Notes under the pieces: model-generated
Told to the model about the DNA's origin: nothing
The model's input: only the letters and a program-made list of their open reading frames with translations
Database searches by the model: none
Shown: positions 35,212 through 43,236 of the stretch, piece by piece
Position numbering within the stretch: the stretch's first letter is position 1
Layout of the letters: each line of letters begins with the position of its first letter
Translations under genes and position numbers: made by a program
Assembly (NCBI RefSeq): GCF_014193255.1
Contig: NZ_JACHZB010000009.1
Location: forward strand, 1-64,000
Length of the DNA: 64,000 nucleotides
Origin: Rhizobium sp. BK196
GTDB lineage: Bacteria > Pseudomonadota > Alphaproteobacteria > Rhizobiales > Rhizobiaceae
Reading direction: 5' to 3'

Positions 35212-36267
35212 TCAAATGCGCTGGCCGGTCAATTTGTCGAAAAGGTGCACGCTTGCCGGATCGATGGAAATCGAGACGGTGTCGCCATATGCGATCGCCA
35301 GCCGTTCCCGGAAGAGGCAGGAAATCTGCTCGCCGTTGCAATCGAGCTTGGCGAAGATTTCCGATCCGGTTCCCTCGACGATCTCGGCGCGGCCGGCGAT
35401 CCCGCCCTGACTGGCGCGGATATGTTCGGGACGGATGCCGTAGACCAGCTCGCCGGCGGGCGCTGCGATCTTGATGTTTTCCGGCAGTGGCAGGATGAGG
35501 CCCTTTTCCGTGCGGAAGACACCCTCCTCGATTCTGCCGTCGATGAAGTTCATCGAGGGTGAGCCGATAAAGCCGGCGACGAAGAGATTGGCGGGGCGGT
35601 CATAGAGTTCCAGGGGAGCGCCGACCTGCTCGATGACGCCATCGTGCAGGACCACGATCTTGTCGGCCATCGTCATTGCCTCGATCTGGTCATGGGTGAC
35701 ATAGATCGTCGTCGTCTTGATACGCTGATGCAGCGATTTGATTTCGGCGCGCATCTGGACGCGCAGCTTCGCATCAAGATTGGAAAGCGGCTCGTCGAAC
35801 AGGAAGACCTGCGGATCACGCACCAATGCGCGGCCCATGGCGACACGCTGGCGCTGACCCCCAGAGAGCTGCTTGGGATAGCGGTCGAGCAGCTTTTCAA
35901 GACCAAGGATATTTGCCGCCTTGGTCACTCGTTCAGAAATCTCCGACGTGTCGGCCTTTTTCAGCTTCAAGGCAAAGCCCATATTGTCGGCGACGCTCAT
36001 ATGCGGATAGAGCGCGTAGTTCTGGAAGACCATCGCGATATCGCGGTCGCGGGCCCTCAGATTGCTGACATCACGAGCACCGATCCGGATCTCACCATCG
36101 CTCATTTCTTCCAGACCGGCGATCATGCGCAGCAAGGTGGATTTGCCGCAGCCGGACGGACCGACGAGCACGACAAATTCTCCGTCGGAGATATCGACGC
36201 TGATGTCCCTGATGACATTGACGGTGCCAAAGCGCTTCTGGACGTTTCGAATATTCACGTTTGCCAT
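35212..36267 (-). CDS. ugpC: Sugar ABC transporter ATPase (MalK/UgpC type)
   Basis: This 351-residue ABC ATPase has Walker A GPSGCGKST, Q-loop MVFQNYALYPHMSVADN, signature LSGGQRQRVAMGRALVRDP, Walker B FLFDEPLSNLDAKLR and H-loop THDQIEAMTMA. A C-terminal TOBE-type domain of about 110 residues (GIRPEHIRAS) is the regulatory part typical of CUT1 sugar importers. It probably serves the permeases and binding protein encoded upstream in the same operon (36292-39382). A 24-base gap separates it from the second permease. Confidence 0.93.
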   Translation of the reverse strand: MANVNIRNVQKRFGTVNVIRDISVDISDGEFVVLVGPSGCGKSTLLRMIAGLEEMSDGEIRIGARDVSNLRARDRDIAMVFQNYALYPHMSVADNMGFALKLKKADTSEISERVTKAANILGLEKLLDRYPKQLSGGQRQRVAMGRALVRDPQVFLFDEPLSNLDAKLRVQMRAEIKSLHQRIKTTTIYVTHDQIEAMTMADKIVVLHDGVIEQVGAPLELYDRPANLFVAGFIGSPSMNFIDGRIEEGVFRTEKGLILPLPENIKIAAPAGELVYGIRPEHIRASQGGIAGRAEIVEGTGSEIFAKLDCNGEQISCLFRERLAIAYGDTVSISIDPASVHLFDKLTGQRI

Positions 36268-36291
36268 GTTGATAGTCCTTTGAATGTCCGG

Positions 36292-37113
36292 TCAGCCGCC
36301 CTTGACGGCGCCAGCCGTCAGGCCTGCAACGATCTGCTTTTGCGCAAACATCGTCAGCACCAGCACGGGCAGCGTGACGATGAGCGCGGCTGCGGCAAGC
36401 GGCCCCCAGCTGACCTGCTCGAACGACAGCATGTTGTAGACGGCCACCGGCAGGGTTCTGGTTTCGCGGCTAGCAAGTACGATGCCGAATACGAAGTTGT
36501 TCCAGGAGAAGATGACAGACAGAATGAAGGCCACGACGATGCCGGGCCTGGCGATCGGCAGCGCCACCAGGCGGAAGACCTGCCAGGATGTCGCGCCGTC
36601 GATGCTGGCAGCCTCTTCGAGCTCCATTGGCGTCGTTTCGAAATAGCCGATCATGATCCAGACGACGATCGGAACGGTCACCACCAGATGGATGATGATC
36701 TGCGGCCAGAGCGTGCCGAGAAGGTTCAGCCACTGGAACAGCAGGAACAGTGGGATGAGGAAGGACAGACCGGGCGTCATGCGTGCGATCATGATGACCA
36801 TGGCGGAGCGCTCCGCCTTCAGCCGCGCAATGCCGTAGCCGGCAGGCACGCCGATCAGCAGCGCAAGCAGGGTCGCCCCGCCCGTCACGAGGATCGAATT
36901 CCAGAAGTAGAGGAAGAAATTGTTCTCCTCGAAGACCTTCATGTAATTCGACCAGGCGAAGCGCTCGGGGATGAAGATCGGCGGATAGGCGCCGTTGTCG
37001 ATCTCGTACTTCAACGACAGTGAGATCATCCAGAGGAAAAACAGGATGACCGGGGAGACCATGACGAGGGCGACGAACAGCAGCCCGATACGGTCGATCG
37101 TCTTGCGTTTCAT
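36292..37113 (-). CDS. Sugar ABC permease (MalG type)
   Basis: This 273-residue CUT1 permease has six predicted transmembrane segments. The EAA loop reads EEAASIDGATSWQVFRLVAL PIARP in the standard E-A-A-x-x-D-G-A pattern, which contacts the ATPase. The C-terminal half has SWNNFVFGIVLAS and a final LTAGAVKGG. The start ATG shares one base with the stop of the first permease, indicating tight translational coupling. Confidence 0.93.
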   Translation of the reverse strand: MKRKTIDRIGLLFVALVMVSPVILFFLWMISLSLKYEIDNGAYPPIFIPERFAWSNYMKVFEENNFFLYFWNSILVTGGATLLALLIGVPAGYGIARLKAERSAMVIMIARMTPGLSFLIPLFLLFQWLNLLGTLWPQIIIHLVVTVPIVVWIMIGYFETTPMELEEAASIDGATSWQVFRLVALPIARPGIVVAFILSVIFSWNNFVFGIVLASRETRTLPVAVYNMLSFEQVSWGPLAAAALIVTLPVLVLTMFAQKQIVAGLTAGAVKGG

Positions 37114-38051
37114 CAGCGTGTCTCCGTGTCGGACCAGTTGGCGCGCTGCCGGATCATCATCAGCACGAAGGAAAGCGCGACGATGATGATGAAGAAGACG
37201 ACTGCCATCGCCGATCCGTAGCCGATGTCGTAATAGGAAAAGGCGGTATTATAGAGGTAGATGTTGATCGTCTCTGATGCAGTGCCCGGACCGCCCTGTG
37301 TCATCGCATAGATGATATCGAAGCTCTTGACCGCATCGATGCTCCTGATCATGACGCCGATCATCAGAAAGGGCGCGATCATCGGCAGGGTCAGATATCG
37401 AAATTTCTGCCAGGCGTTTGCTCCGTCGATCTCCGCGCTTTCATAGGGTTCGCGCGGCACGGCGGCGAGCCCGCCAAGCACGATAAGCATGATCAGCGGC
37501 GTCCACTGCCAGGTCTCCACCAGCACGAGCGAAGGAATGACGCTGTTCTGGTTGTAGATCCACTCCTGCGGTCCGATGCCCACGAGCGACAGCAGATAGT
37601 TCAGAACGCCAAGCTGCGGATGGAACATCATGGTCCAGACGAGCGCGATGGCGACGGGTGTCGCCATCATTGGCATGACGAAAACGCCGCGCAGCAATCC
37701 GCGGAACGGAAACTGCGCGTCGAAGATCAGGGCTGCGAGCGTGCCCAGAAACAGCGGGGCGACGACCGCAAGCAGCGTGTAAAGCGCCGTGTGCCACAAG
37801 GACTCCCAGAAGCGCATGTCCACCAGCAGCCGGGTGTAATTGTCCAGGCCTGCAAAAACCACCGGCTGGCCCAGAGTCCAGCTGTTCACACTCATCCAGA
37901 GCGTAAATAACCAGGGAAACACGATGACCGCGGCAATGACGACCAACGCCGGGGCAACGAAGGGCCAGTAGTTCGGAACAAGCCTGCCAGGCTTGCTCCT
38001 TGCATTTGCGATGCTTTTCGATCGCGTGGTGTCCATGCTCACGGATGCCAT
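37113..38051 (-). CDS. Sugar ABC permease (MalF type)
   Basis: This 312-residue CUT1 permease has six transmembrane segments and the EAA loop YESAEIDGANAWQKFRYLTL, where E-S-A-x-x-D-G-A replaces E-A-A. A long first periplasmic loop holds FAGLDNYTRLLVD, typical of MalF-like subunits. With the MalG-type partner it forms the membrane channel. The start overlaps the binding-protein stop by one base. Confidence 0.93.
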   Translation of the reverse strand: MASVSMDTTRSKSIANARSKPGRLVPNYWPFVAPALVVIAAVIVFPWLFTLWMSVNSWTLGQPVVFAGLDNYTRLLVDMRFWESLWHTALYTLLAVVAPLFLGTLAALIFDAQFPFRGLLRGVFVMPMMATPVAIALVWTMMFHPQLGVLNYLLSLVGIGPQEWIYNQNSVIPSLVLVETWQWTPLIMLIVLGGLAAVPREPYESAEIDGANAWQKFRYLTLPMIAPFLMIGVMIRSIDAVKSFDIIYAMTQGGPGTASETINIYLYNTAFSYYDIGYGSAMAVVFFIIIVALSFVLMMIRQRANWSDTETR

Positions 38052-39382
38052 TATCCCTCGCTTCGGGCCAGTACCGGTTCGAACTGCGCGGTGGCGCTCT
38101 TGAGTTCCGCTGCCGGATCGGCGCCGCCGATCATGTTGGTCAGACCGACGCCATAGATGTCGCGGAACTCGGTAACCGGAATGATGACCGGCAGCGCGAG
38201 CTGCGAAATCTTTGCCGAGCCCGCAACGGCATCGACCCAGCTGCTTGGCATCTTGACGCCTTCGCGAACCTTAGCATCTTCGAGGATCGAATTGCGGAAG
38301 GGAACGCCGGCGCCTGCCTGCAGCAAGCGTGCGCCCATGTCGTGGGAAACGACCCATTGGCAAAAGAGATAGGCTGCTTCCTTGTTCTTGCTGGCAGCGG
38401 TGACGCCGATGCCGTCGCCGGTCGTTGCGGCAGCCTGGGCCTTCGGTCCCTTCGGCATGATGCCGTAACCGACCTTGCCGACCACGCGCGACTTTTCCGG
38501 GTTCTCGATCGGCGGAGCAAAGCCGACGCCATCGAGCCACATACCGACCTTGCCCTGCAGGAAGGCAGACTGTGCTTCGGCCCAGTTGAAGCCGGAAACG
38601 CCGACGGGCGCGGCCTTCGTCATTAGCCGCTGATAGAGCTTAGCTGCTTCCACGGCTTCATCCGAAGTCGTGCGCAGCTTTCCATCAGGACCGAGGGGCG
38701 TCGAGCCGTAGCCGAGCAGCAGGGTCGTCCAGACGGGGACGTTTGCATTCTTAAGACCACGCGCGACGAAGCCGTAGGTATTGGTGGAGGCGTCCGTCAG
38801 GGCTTCAGCGGCACTGGCCATCTCGTCGAAGGTCGAGGGGTAGGAGAGGCCCTTCTTCTCGAACAATTCCTTGTTCCAGTAGACGATCCAGTAGTCCACT
38901 GAGAAGGGAAGCGAGCGCAGCACGCCCTGCGAATCCTTGGCGAACTGCAGGCCGGCTTCTGCAAAATCGCTCTCGACCAGAGACGGGTCGGTCAGTGAAG
39001 GATCTTTCACGAATTCGCTGATATCGGCAAGCCAGCCACCCTTTTCAAACTGGCGCTTCTGGACGTGGTAGCTGAGGTGCACGACATCGAAACTTGGTTT
39101 GCCGGAGCTGAGTTCGATTGTCGTCTTCTGACGCTGCTGCTGCTCGGGTGTTGCTTCGGCATTGACTTTGATGCCCGTCAGCGCTTCGAATTCGCTCAGA
39201 TATTTGAGGATCGTTTCGCTGCGCGGGCTCTTGACGAGGTTCACCTCGAGCGTCGTTCCGGCAAAGCGCTTCCAGTCGACAGCTGCCGAAGCAGGCTTGA
39301 TGCCGAAGAAGCCGGCGGCACCGATCGCCGCGGAACCTGCCAGGAAGTTTCGCCGCGTGGGACGAATGAATGATGATGACAT
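38051..39382 (-). CDS. Sugar-binding periplasmic protein (family 1, Tat-exported)
   Basis: This 443-residue extracellular solute-binding protein has a twin-arginine signal peptide (RPTRRNFLAGSAAIGAAGFF, cleavage near ASA), unusual among its neighbours, which use Sec signals. The mature protein has the family 1 pattern (LEVNLVKSPRSETILKYLSE; YWIVYWNKELFEKKGL). It binds a saccharide for the MalFG/UgpC-type importer encoded downstream. Start ATG 39382 follows AGAGGAGGAG. A GntR gene lies 50 bases upstream on the same strand. Confidence 0.92.
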   Translation of the reverse strand: MSSSFIRPTRRNFLAGSAAIGAAGFFGIKPASAAVDWKRFAGTTLEVNLVKSPRSETILKYLSEFEALTGIKVNAEATPEQQQRQKTTIELSSGKPSFDVVHLSYHVQKRQFEKGGWLADISEFVKDPSLTDPSLVESDFAEAGLQFAKDSQGVLRSLPFSVDYWIVYWNKELFEKKGLSYPSTFDEMASAAEALTDASTNTYGFVARGLKNANVPVWTTLLLGYGSTPLGPDGKLRTTSDEAVEAAKLYQRLMTKAAPVGVSGFNWAEAQSAFLQGKVGMWLDGVGFAPPIENPEKSRVVGKVGYGIMPKGPKAQAAATTGDGIGVTAASKNKEAAYLFCQWVVSHDMGARLLQAGAGVPFRNSILEDAKVREGVKMPSSWVDAVAGSAKISQLALPVIIPVTEFRDIYGVGLTNMIGGADPAAELKSATAQFEPVLARSEG

Positions 39383-39431
39383 GCTCTCCTCCTCTTGTGT
39401 GGCCCGCGATCTCCTCACCGCAGGCGTCAGT

Positions 39432-40091
39432 CTAAATTCTCAGCGCGCGACTTCGCGCGTGATTGATATGCGCGGCAAGCGCATCGACGGCTCCTTGCGC
39501 ATCCCTTTGCTCAATCGCCTCCAGCACGCGAAGATGCTCGCCCATGACGGGGCCGACGCGCCCTTCGATGCGGAAACGCTCCTGGCTGATCAGGCGCATC
39601 TTGATGGAGTTGACGCGGTAGGCATTGGAAATGATCGTATTGCCCAGGGCATCGATAAAAGCGTCATGCATGCCCCAGTCGACGGCCTGGGCGTGGATTT
39701 CCAGTTCATGGGAAAGATTGCCGCCCTCGATCGCAGCCACGATTTCTCGATGCTGCTGCAAGAGTGCCGCAATCGTCTCGTCGCTTGCCGTCTCCGTGAA
39801 GATGGCGACGGCTTCCTTTTCGAGAAAAAGCCGAAGCTGAAAGGCTTCTCGGATGAGGTTGAGGTCGATATGCGCAATCTGCAGGCCGCGTTGCGGTACT
39901 GTCTTGATGAGGCCTTCGGCTTCAAGCCGGGGAATGAGCTCGCGAATGGCGCCGAGCGTCAGGCCGGTCAATTCGACAAGCCTGCGCTGGGACACGAATT
40001 GCCCGGGACGGACGTCACGCGCAAGCAGATGCCGGGTGAAGCTCTCATAAGCTTTCTCTCTTAGCGTCGGCTGCTCGTCAGCTCCATCCAT
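39432..40091 (-). CDS. GntR-family transcriptional regulator (FCD domain)
   Basis: The protein has 219 residues with a winged helix (REKAYESFTRHLLARDVRPG, then RRLVELTGLTLGAIRELIPR) and an FCD-type C-terminal domain with acidic and His residues (HELEIHAQAVDWGMHDAFI; GEHLRVLEAIEQRD). GAGGAG lies 6 bases before ATG 40091. It lies between the aldolase (upstream) and the ABC operon (downstream) on the same strand, so may be cotranscribed with either. It is the second GntR protein of module B, suggesting two separate effectors. Confidence 0.87.
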   Translation of the reverse strand: MDGADEQPTLREKAYESFTRHLLARDVRPGQFVSQRRLVELTGLTLGAIRELIPRLEAEGLIKTVPQRGLQIAHIDLNLIREAFQLRLFLEKEAVAIFTETASDETIAALLQQHREIVAAIEGGNLSHELEIHAQAVDWGMHDAFIDALGNTIISNAYRVNSIKMRLISQERFRIEGRVGPVMGEHLRVLEAIEQRDAQGAVDALAAHINHARSRALRI

Positions 40092-40114
40092 CGGGCTCTC
40101 CTCGTACATGACCG

Positions 40115-40996
40115 CTATGCTGCCTTTGTGCGAAAAAGTGCGTCAAAGGCAAGGGCAAGCTCGCGCTGACCGTCGGCGGAGATTGACGTCAAAGGCGGGC
40201 GAACCGCAAGCCATGTATCATCGCCCGTCATCTTGGACACCATGACTTTCACAGCCGGTGTGACCGGGTGCTTGAGTAGCTCTGCGACGAAGCTTTCGAT
40301 ACGGGGATCGTCATTACCGTCGACGGCCATGGCGCGCACTTCATGCGGCGCAAAATTGGCCATGCCGGAAATTGCGCCCTGGCCGCCCATGCGGACACCC
40401 TTGGCGAGATGCCGCTCGTCGCCGATCAGGATGATCAGGTCGCCGTGCTGGCGCAGCAGGGCTTCGGTGTAGGGCCAGTCGCCGGAGGAGTCCTTGACGC
40501 CGATGACGATTGAGGGGAATGCCGTTCGCAACCGGCTGATCAGGTCGATGCTCAATCCGACCATCGTCACCGAAGGAATATTGTAGACCAGAACGCCACG
40601 CGCTGTGTCGCCGATGCGCGCAAAGACGTCGGCAAACCAGGTAAAAATGCCGTCATCGCTGACATTCTTGAAATAGGAAGGCGGGGCGAGAAGGATGTTG
40701 CCCACGCCCTTCGACAAGGCACGCGACATCTGCTGGGCGGCGTCTTCCGCCGCATCGACGAGTACACCGACGACGATCTGCCGGGGCTGAACGCCGGCGG
40801 CGACGAACGCGTCGAGGATCCGCTCCCGTTCCTGATTGCCAATGGATGCGCCTTCGCCGGTCGTTCCAAACAGCGTGACGCTGGCGCAACCCGAATCGAG
40901 GCTGCGCTTTGCTTGGGCGATCATGACCTCGACGGCAATGGCGCCGCTGCTTTCAAAAGGCGTCGCCAATGCGACCGACAAACCAAACCCCGTCAC
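40115..40996 (-). CDS. DapA/NAL-family aldolase or dehydratase
   Basis: The protein has 293 residues and the dihydrodipicolinate synthase / N-acetylneuraminate lyase fold. GTTGEG (44-49) binds the keto acid, Tyr138 lies in LVYNIP, and the Schiff-base Lys168 in GVKDSSGDW. Besides lysine biosynthesis the family includes 2-keto-3-deoxy-gluconate aldolases and 2-keto-3-deoxy-pentonate aldolases or dehydratases. A sugar-acid role is more likely here, next to an IlvD/Edd dehydratase. A GTG start at 40996 (AGGAGA 7 bases upstream) is chosen over TTG 40999. Confidence 0.87.
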   Translation of the reverse strand: MTGFGLSVALATPFESSGAIAVEVMIAQAKRSLDSGCASVTLFGTTGEGASIGNQERERILDAFVAAGVQPRQIVVGVLVDAAEDAAQQMSRALSKGVGNILLAPPSYFKNVSDDGIFTWFADVFARIGDTARGVLVYNIPSVTMVGLSIDLISRLRTAFPSIVIGVKDSSGDWPYTEALLRQHGDLIILIGDERHLAKGVRMGGQGAISGMANFAPHEVRAMAVDGNDDPRIESFVAELLKHPVTPAVKVMVSKMTGDDTWLAVRPPLTSISADGQRELALAFDALFRTKAA

Positions 40997-41025
40997 CAAT
41001 ATATCTCCTCGATGTCAGTACGATA

Positions 41026-41039
41026 TGACTAACATGTCA
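41026..41039. promoter_or_regulatory. TGAC-N6-GTCA inverted repeat upstream of the aldolase gene
   Basis: TGACTAACATGTCA has 4-base arms and lies 30 to 43 bases before the aldolase start codon, where an operator would overlap the promoter. A second GTCA lies 8 bases further in. Possibly a GntR site; short arms make it uncertain. Confidence 0.35.
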
Positions 41040-41256
41040 GTTATTGGCTGTAAACCGCTTTATGATGAATGTTTCGATGTGCAAGCTGCGGATTGTTAGC
41101 GCAATGCGCTTGACCAGCCTGCGCATGCCGGCAGTGCTGCAGGGAAAGGTTTTAGGAGATGCCGGTCATGTCGCGCGGCCGGTGACGGCCGCACGCCATT
41201 GCTTGAGGGAAGTCCGAGAGCGCAACTTTGAGGGCTGCGTTCTCTTGCCTGCCGTC

Positions 41257-42861
41257 TCACCAGTCCAGGCGCAGGAGAGACACGCCCTGACGCGGCAGGG
41301 AGAACTTGAGATCGATCTTGCCGTCCTTGACGGAGATCGATGCTTCATTGTCGATCTCGGCGAGCTTGCCGGAGGCTTCGAGCCTGGCGTAATCGGCGCC
41401 TTTGATGTCCTGCGGTTTGCCCATTTCCTTCCAGATGCGGAAGGAGTTGGAATGCTGCTCGTCCATGCGAAAATGCTTGAGCGCAGCCGCACGATTGCCC
41501 CAGCCGTCGATCGACAGGCTGATCTCGGCAGCGGGGCCTGCCTCGTCGTCATCATGATAGTGCCAGACGAGAACAGAGACGCCCTTGTCGTCGCGGGTCG
41601 CAACAACGTTGACGTCCGGCTTGTCGCGAACGCCGTGGCTCATGATGTCCTCGATATCGCGGCGATAGTCACTTTCGGATTCCAGCCACTCGCCGCCCAG
41701 CTTGCCGAGCATCCGGAAGCCGTTCAGCACTGCCTTGTCGACGCCGTTGGTGGCAAGATCCCGGAAGCCGTCGAAATAGGGCTGGTCGTCGAAAAGAAAG
41801 GCCCAGGTCACGGCACCTTCGATTTCGATATTGGCGCGGCGCGACAGTTCATATGTGCGGATCATGCTCTCGACGACATAGACGCCGTAGAGCGGTCCAT
41901 TGCGGTAGCCGTTCTGCGGGTGGACGCGGGCCGAGCAGGCCGCACAGCCTTCCGGGTCGGATTCGCCGATGACGACGGGCAGATGCCGAAGCTCGGGGAA
42001 TTCGTTGATAATGGCGAGGTTGGTTTCGATGTCGCGCAGTTGCTTGTGCAGGCCCATGCGCACATGGCCGTCGAAGATGACCGGATTGCCCTTTGCGTGG
42101 AAGGCGATGAAATCGATCGGCGGCTTGTTCTCGACAACATGGCGCAGAAAGGCGCGCAGGAAGGTCTGCGCCTTCTCATTGGCGAAACCGCCGCATGTAT
42201 GCGGGCCGCCGACGCGTGCTTTCGGCAACGCTCGTTTTACGGCATGTGCGCTCGCATCATACATGGCGCAGAATTCCGGGATCGTACCGGTCCAGTAGTG
42301 GCCGTCTGGCTCGTTCCAGACTTCCCAGGGCCAGGAGGAGACGACGTCTTCGCCGTAGCGATCGGCAAGATGCCGCGCCCACTCCTCGACGAGGTCGCCC
42401 CATTTGTTCAGGTCCTTCGGCGGCGCGGTCCAGCCGGTCGTGATCGTTGCGTATTTATCCGCCGGTTCCCAATGATGCTTGTAGGGGCCGTCGAAATCGG
42501 AAAGCGCCTCCGGCGTGAAGCCGATCTGGATCAGCGGAATGTTGCCGGCCTCGACATAGGCGTCGAAGATCTGGTCGATGATCGTCCAGTCGTAGACGGG
42601 ATTGCCGTTCGCATCCTCTGTATAGGCATTGGTCGAGCCCCATTTCAGGGCCGGCTTACCATCGCCGCTCGTTAACAGATTGTGGGTGCGAATGCGCGGA
42701 GCGACGGGGCTAAGTTCCGTCAGCTCCTTCAGAAGCTTCTTGCCATGGGGGGAATAGGTGTAGTTTGGCTCGTCATAGCCGAACCAGTTCCACAGCGGTT
42801 TATAGGCGCCTGTCGGCCTGCCGGCGTGAACGTTGATGGTCACGTCATAGGAACTCGTCAT
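41257..42861 (-). CDS. GH39-family glycosidase (beta-xylosidase-like)
   Basis: This 534-residue protein has no signal peptide, so it is cytoplasmic. The acid/base Glu184 lies in WEVWNEPDGHYW and the likely nucleophile Glu300 in VVIGESDPEGC, the classical clan GH-A spacing. The N-terminal TIM barrel (about 1-380) is followed by a beta-sandwich (about 400-534). GH39 members cleave beta-xylosides, alpha-L-iduronides or other short glycosides. ATG 42861 follows GAGGAAAG. It is divergent from an oligopeptide-type ABC importer, fitting import of an oligosaccharide and hydrolysis inside the cell. Confidence 0.82.
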   Translation of the reverse strand: MTSSYDVTINVHAGRPTGAYKPLWNWFGYDEPNYTYSPHGKKLLKELTELSPVAPRIRTHNLLTSGDGKPALKWGSTNAYTEDANGNPVYDWTIIDQIFDAYVEAGNIPLIQIGFTPEALSDFDGPYKHHWEPADKYATITTGWTAPPKDLNKWGDLVEEWARHLADRYGEDVVSSWPWEVWNEPDGHYWTGTIPEFCAMYDASAHAVKRALPKARVGGPHTCGGFANEKAQTFLRAFLRHVVENKPPIDFIAFHAKGNPVIFDGHVRMGLHKQLRDIETNLAIINEFPELRHLPVVIGESDPEGCAACSARVHPQNGYRNGPLYGVYVVESMIRTYELSRRANIEIEGAVTWAFLFDDQPYFDGFRDLATNGVDKAVLNGFRMLGKLGGEWLESESDYRRDIEDIMSHGVRDKPDVNVVATRDDKGVSVLVWHYHDDDEAGPAAEISLSIDGWGNRAAALKHFRMDEQHSNSFRIWKEMGKPQDIKGADYARLEASGKLAEIDNEASISVKDGKIDLKFSLPRQGVSLLRLDW

Positions 42862-43236
42862 CGTCTTTCCTCTTGAACGGCCAAGCCTCTGCCTCCTCCC
42901 GAAGGCTAACCGACCAATATGGTGATGAGTTGCGGCTGTCTTGGGAGGGTGCCGCGCTCGACGCAAAAAGCTAAGCGAAACGACCACTTTGTCAATAATA
43001 TAAAAAATGGCGATGAACCAGATGATCAAAAATGCCGAAATTTCCGGGAGTTTTTAGCGTCTGGAAAATTACCTGTTGCCGTTCCGCGAAAAATTGTCGA
43101 TAAATGTTGAGGCGAAGCTTGTCGGCTGGAGGAGCCATAGGGACTATCAGGTCCCTATAAAGACGCTTTCGCCGGAATGCGATCGATAACGGATTACGGG
43201 AAGCGCCCGGCTCTGCGGGCCAAGGAGGAGCGTCCG
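42862..43236. promoter_or_regulatory. Divergent control region of GH39 and ABC importer genes
   Basis: On the minus strand a TTGACA box (reverse of TGTCAA near 42990) is preceded by CCATTT at the same nine-base distance as the CCATAT box in front of the dehydratase. TAGCTT follows about 16 bases downstream. No gene is present in these 375 bases. A GGAGGAG ribosome site lies before 43237. Confidence 0.5.

Noticed and set aside
41044..42675. 543-codon plus-strand frame opposite the GH39 gene
   Set aside because: Antisense to a protein with both catalytic Glu motifs; no family pattern on the plus strand.
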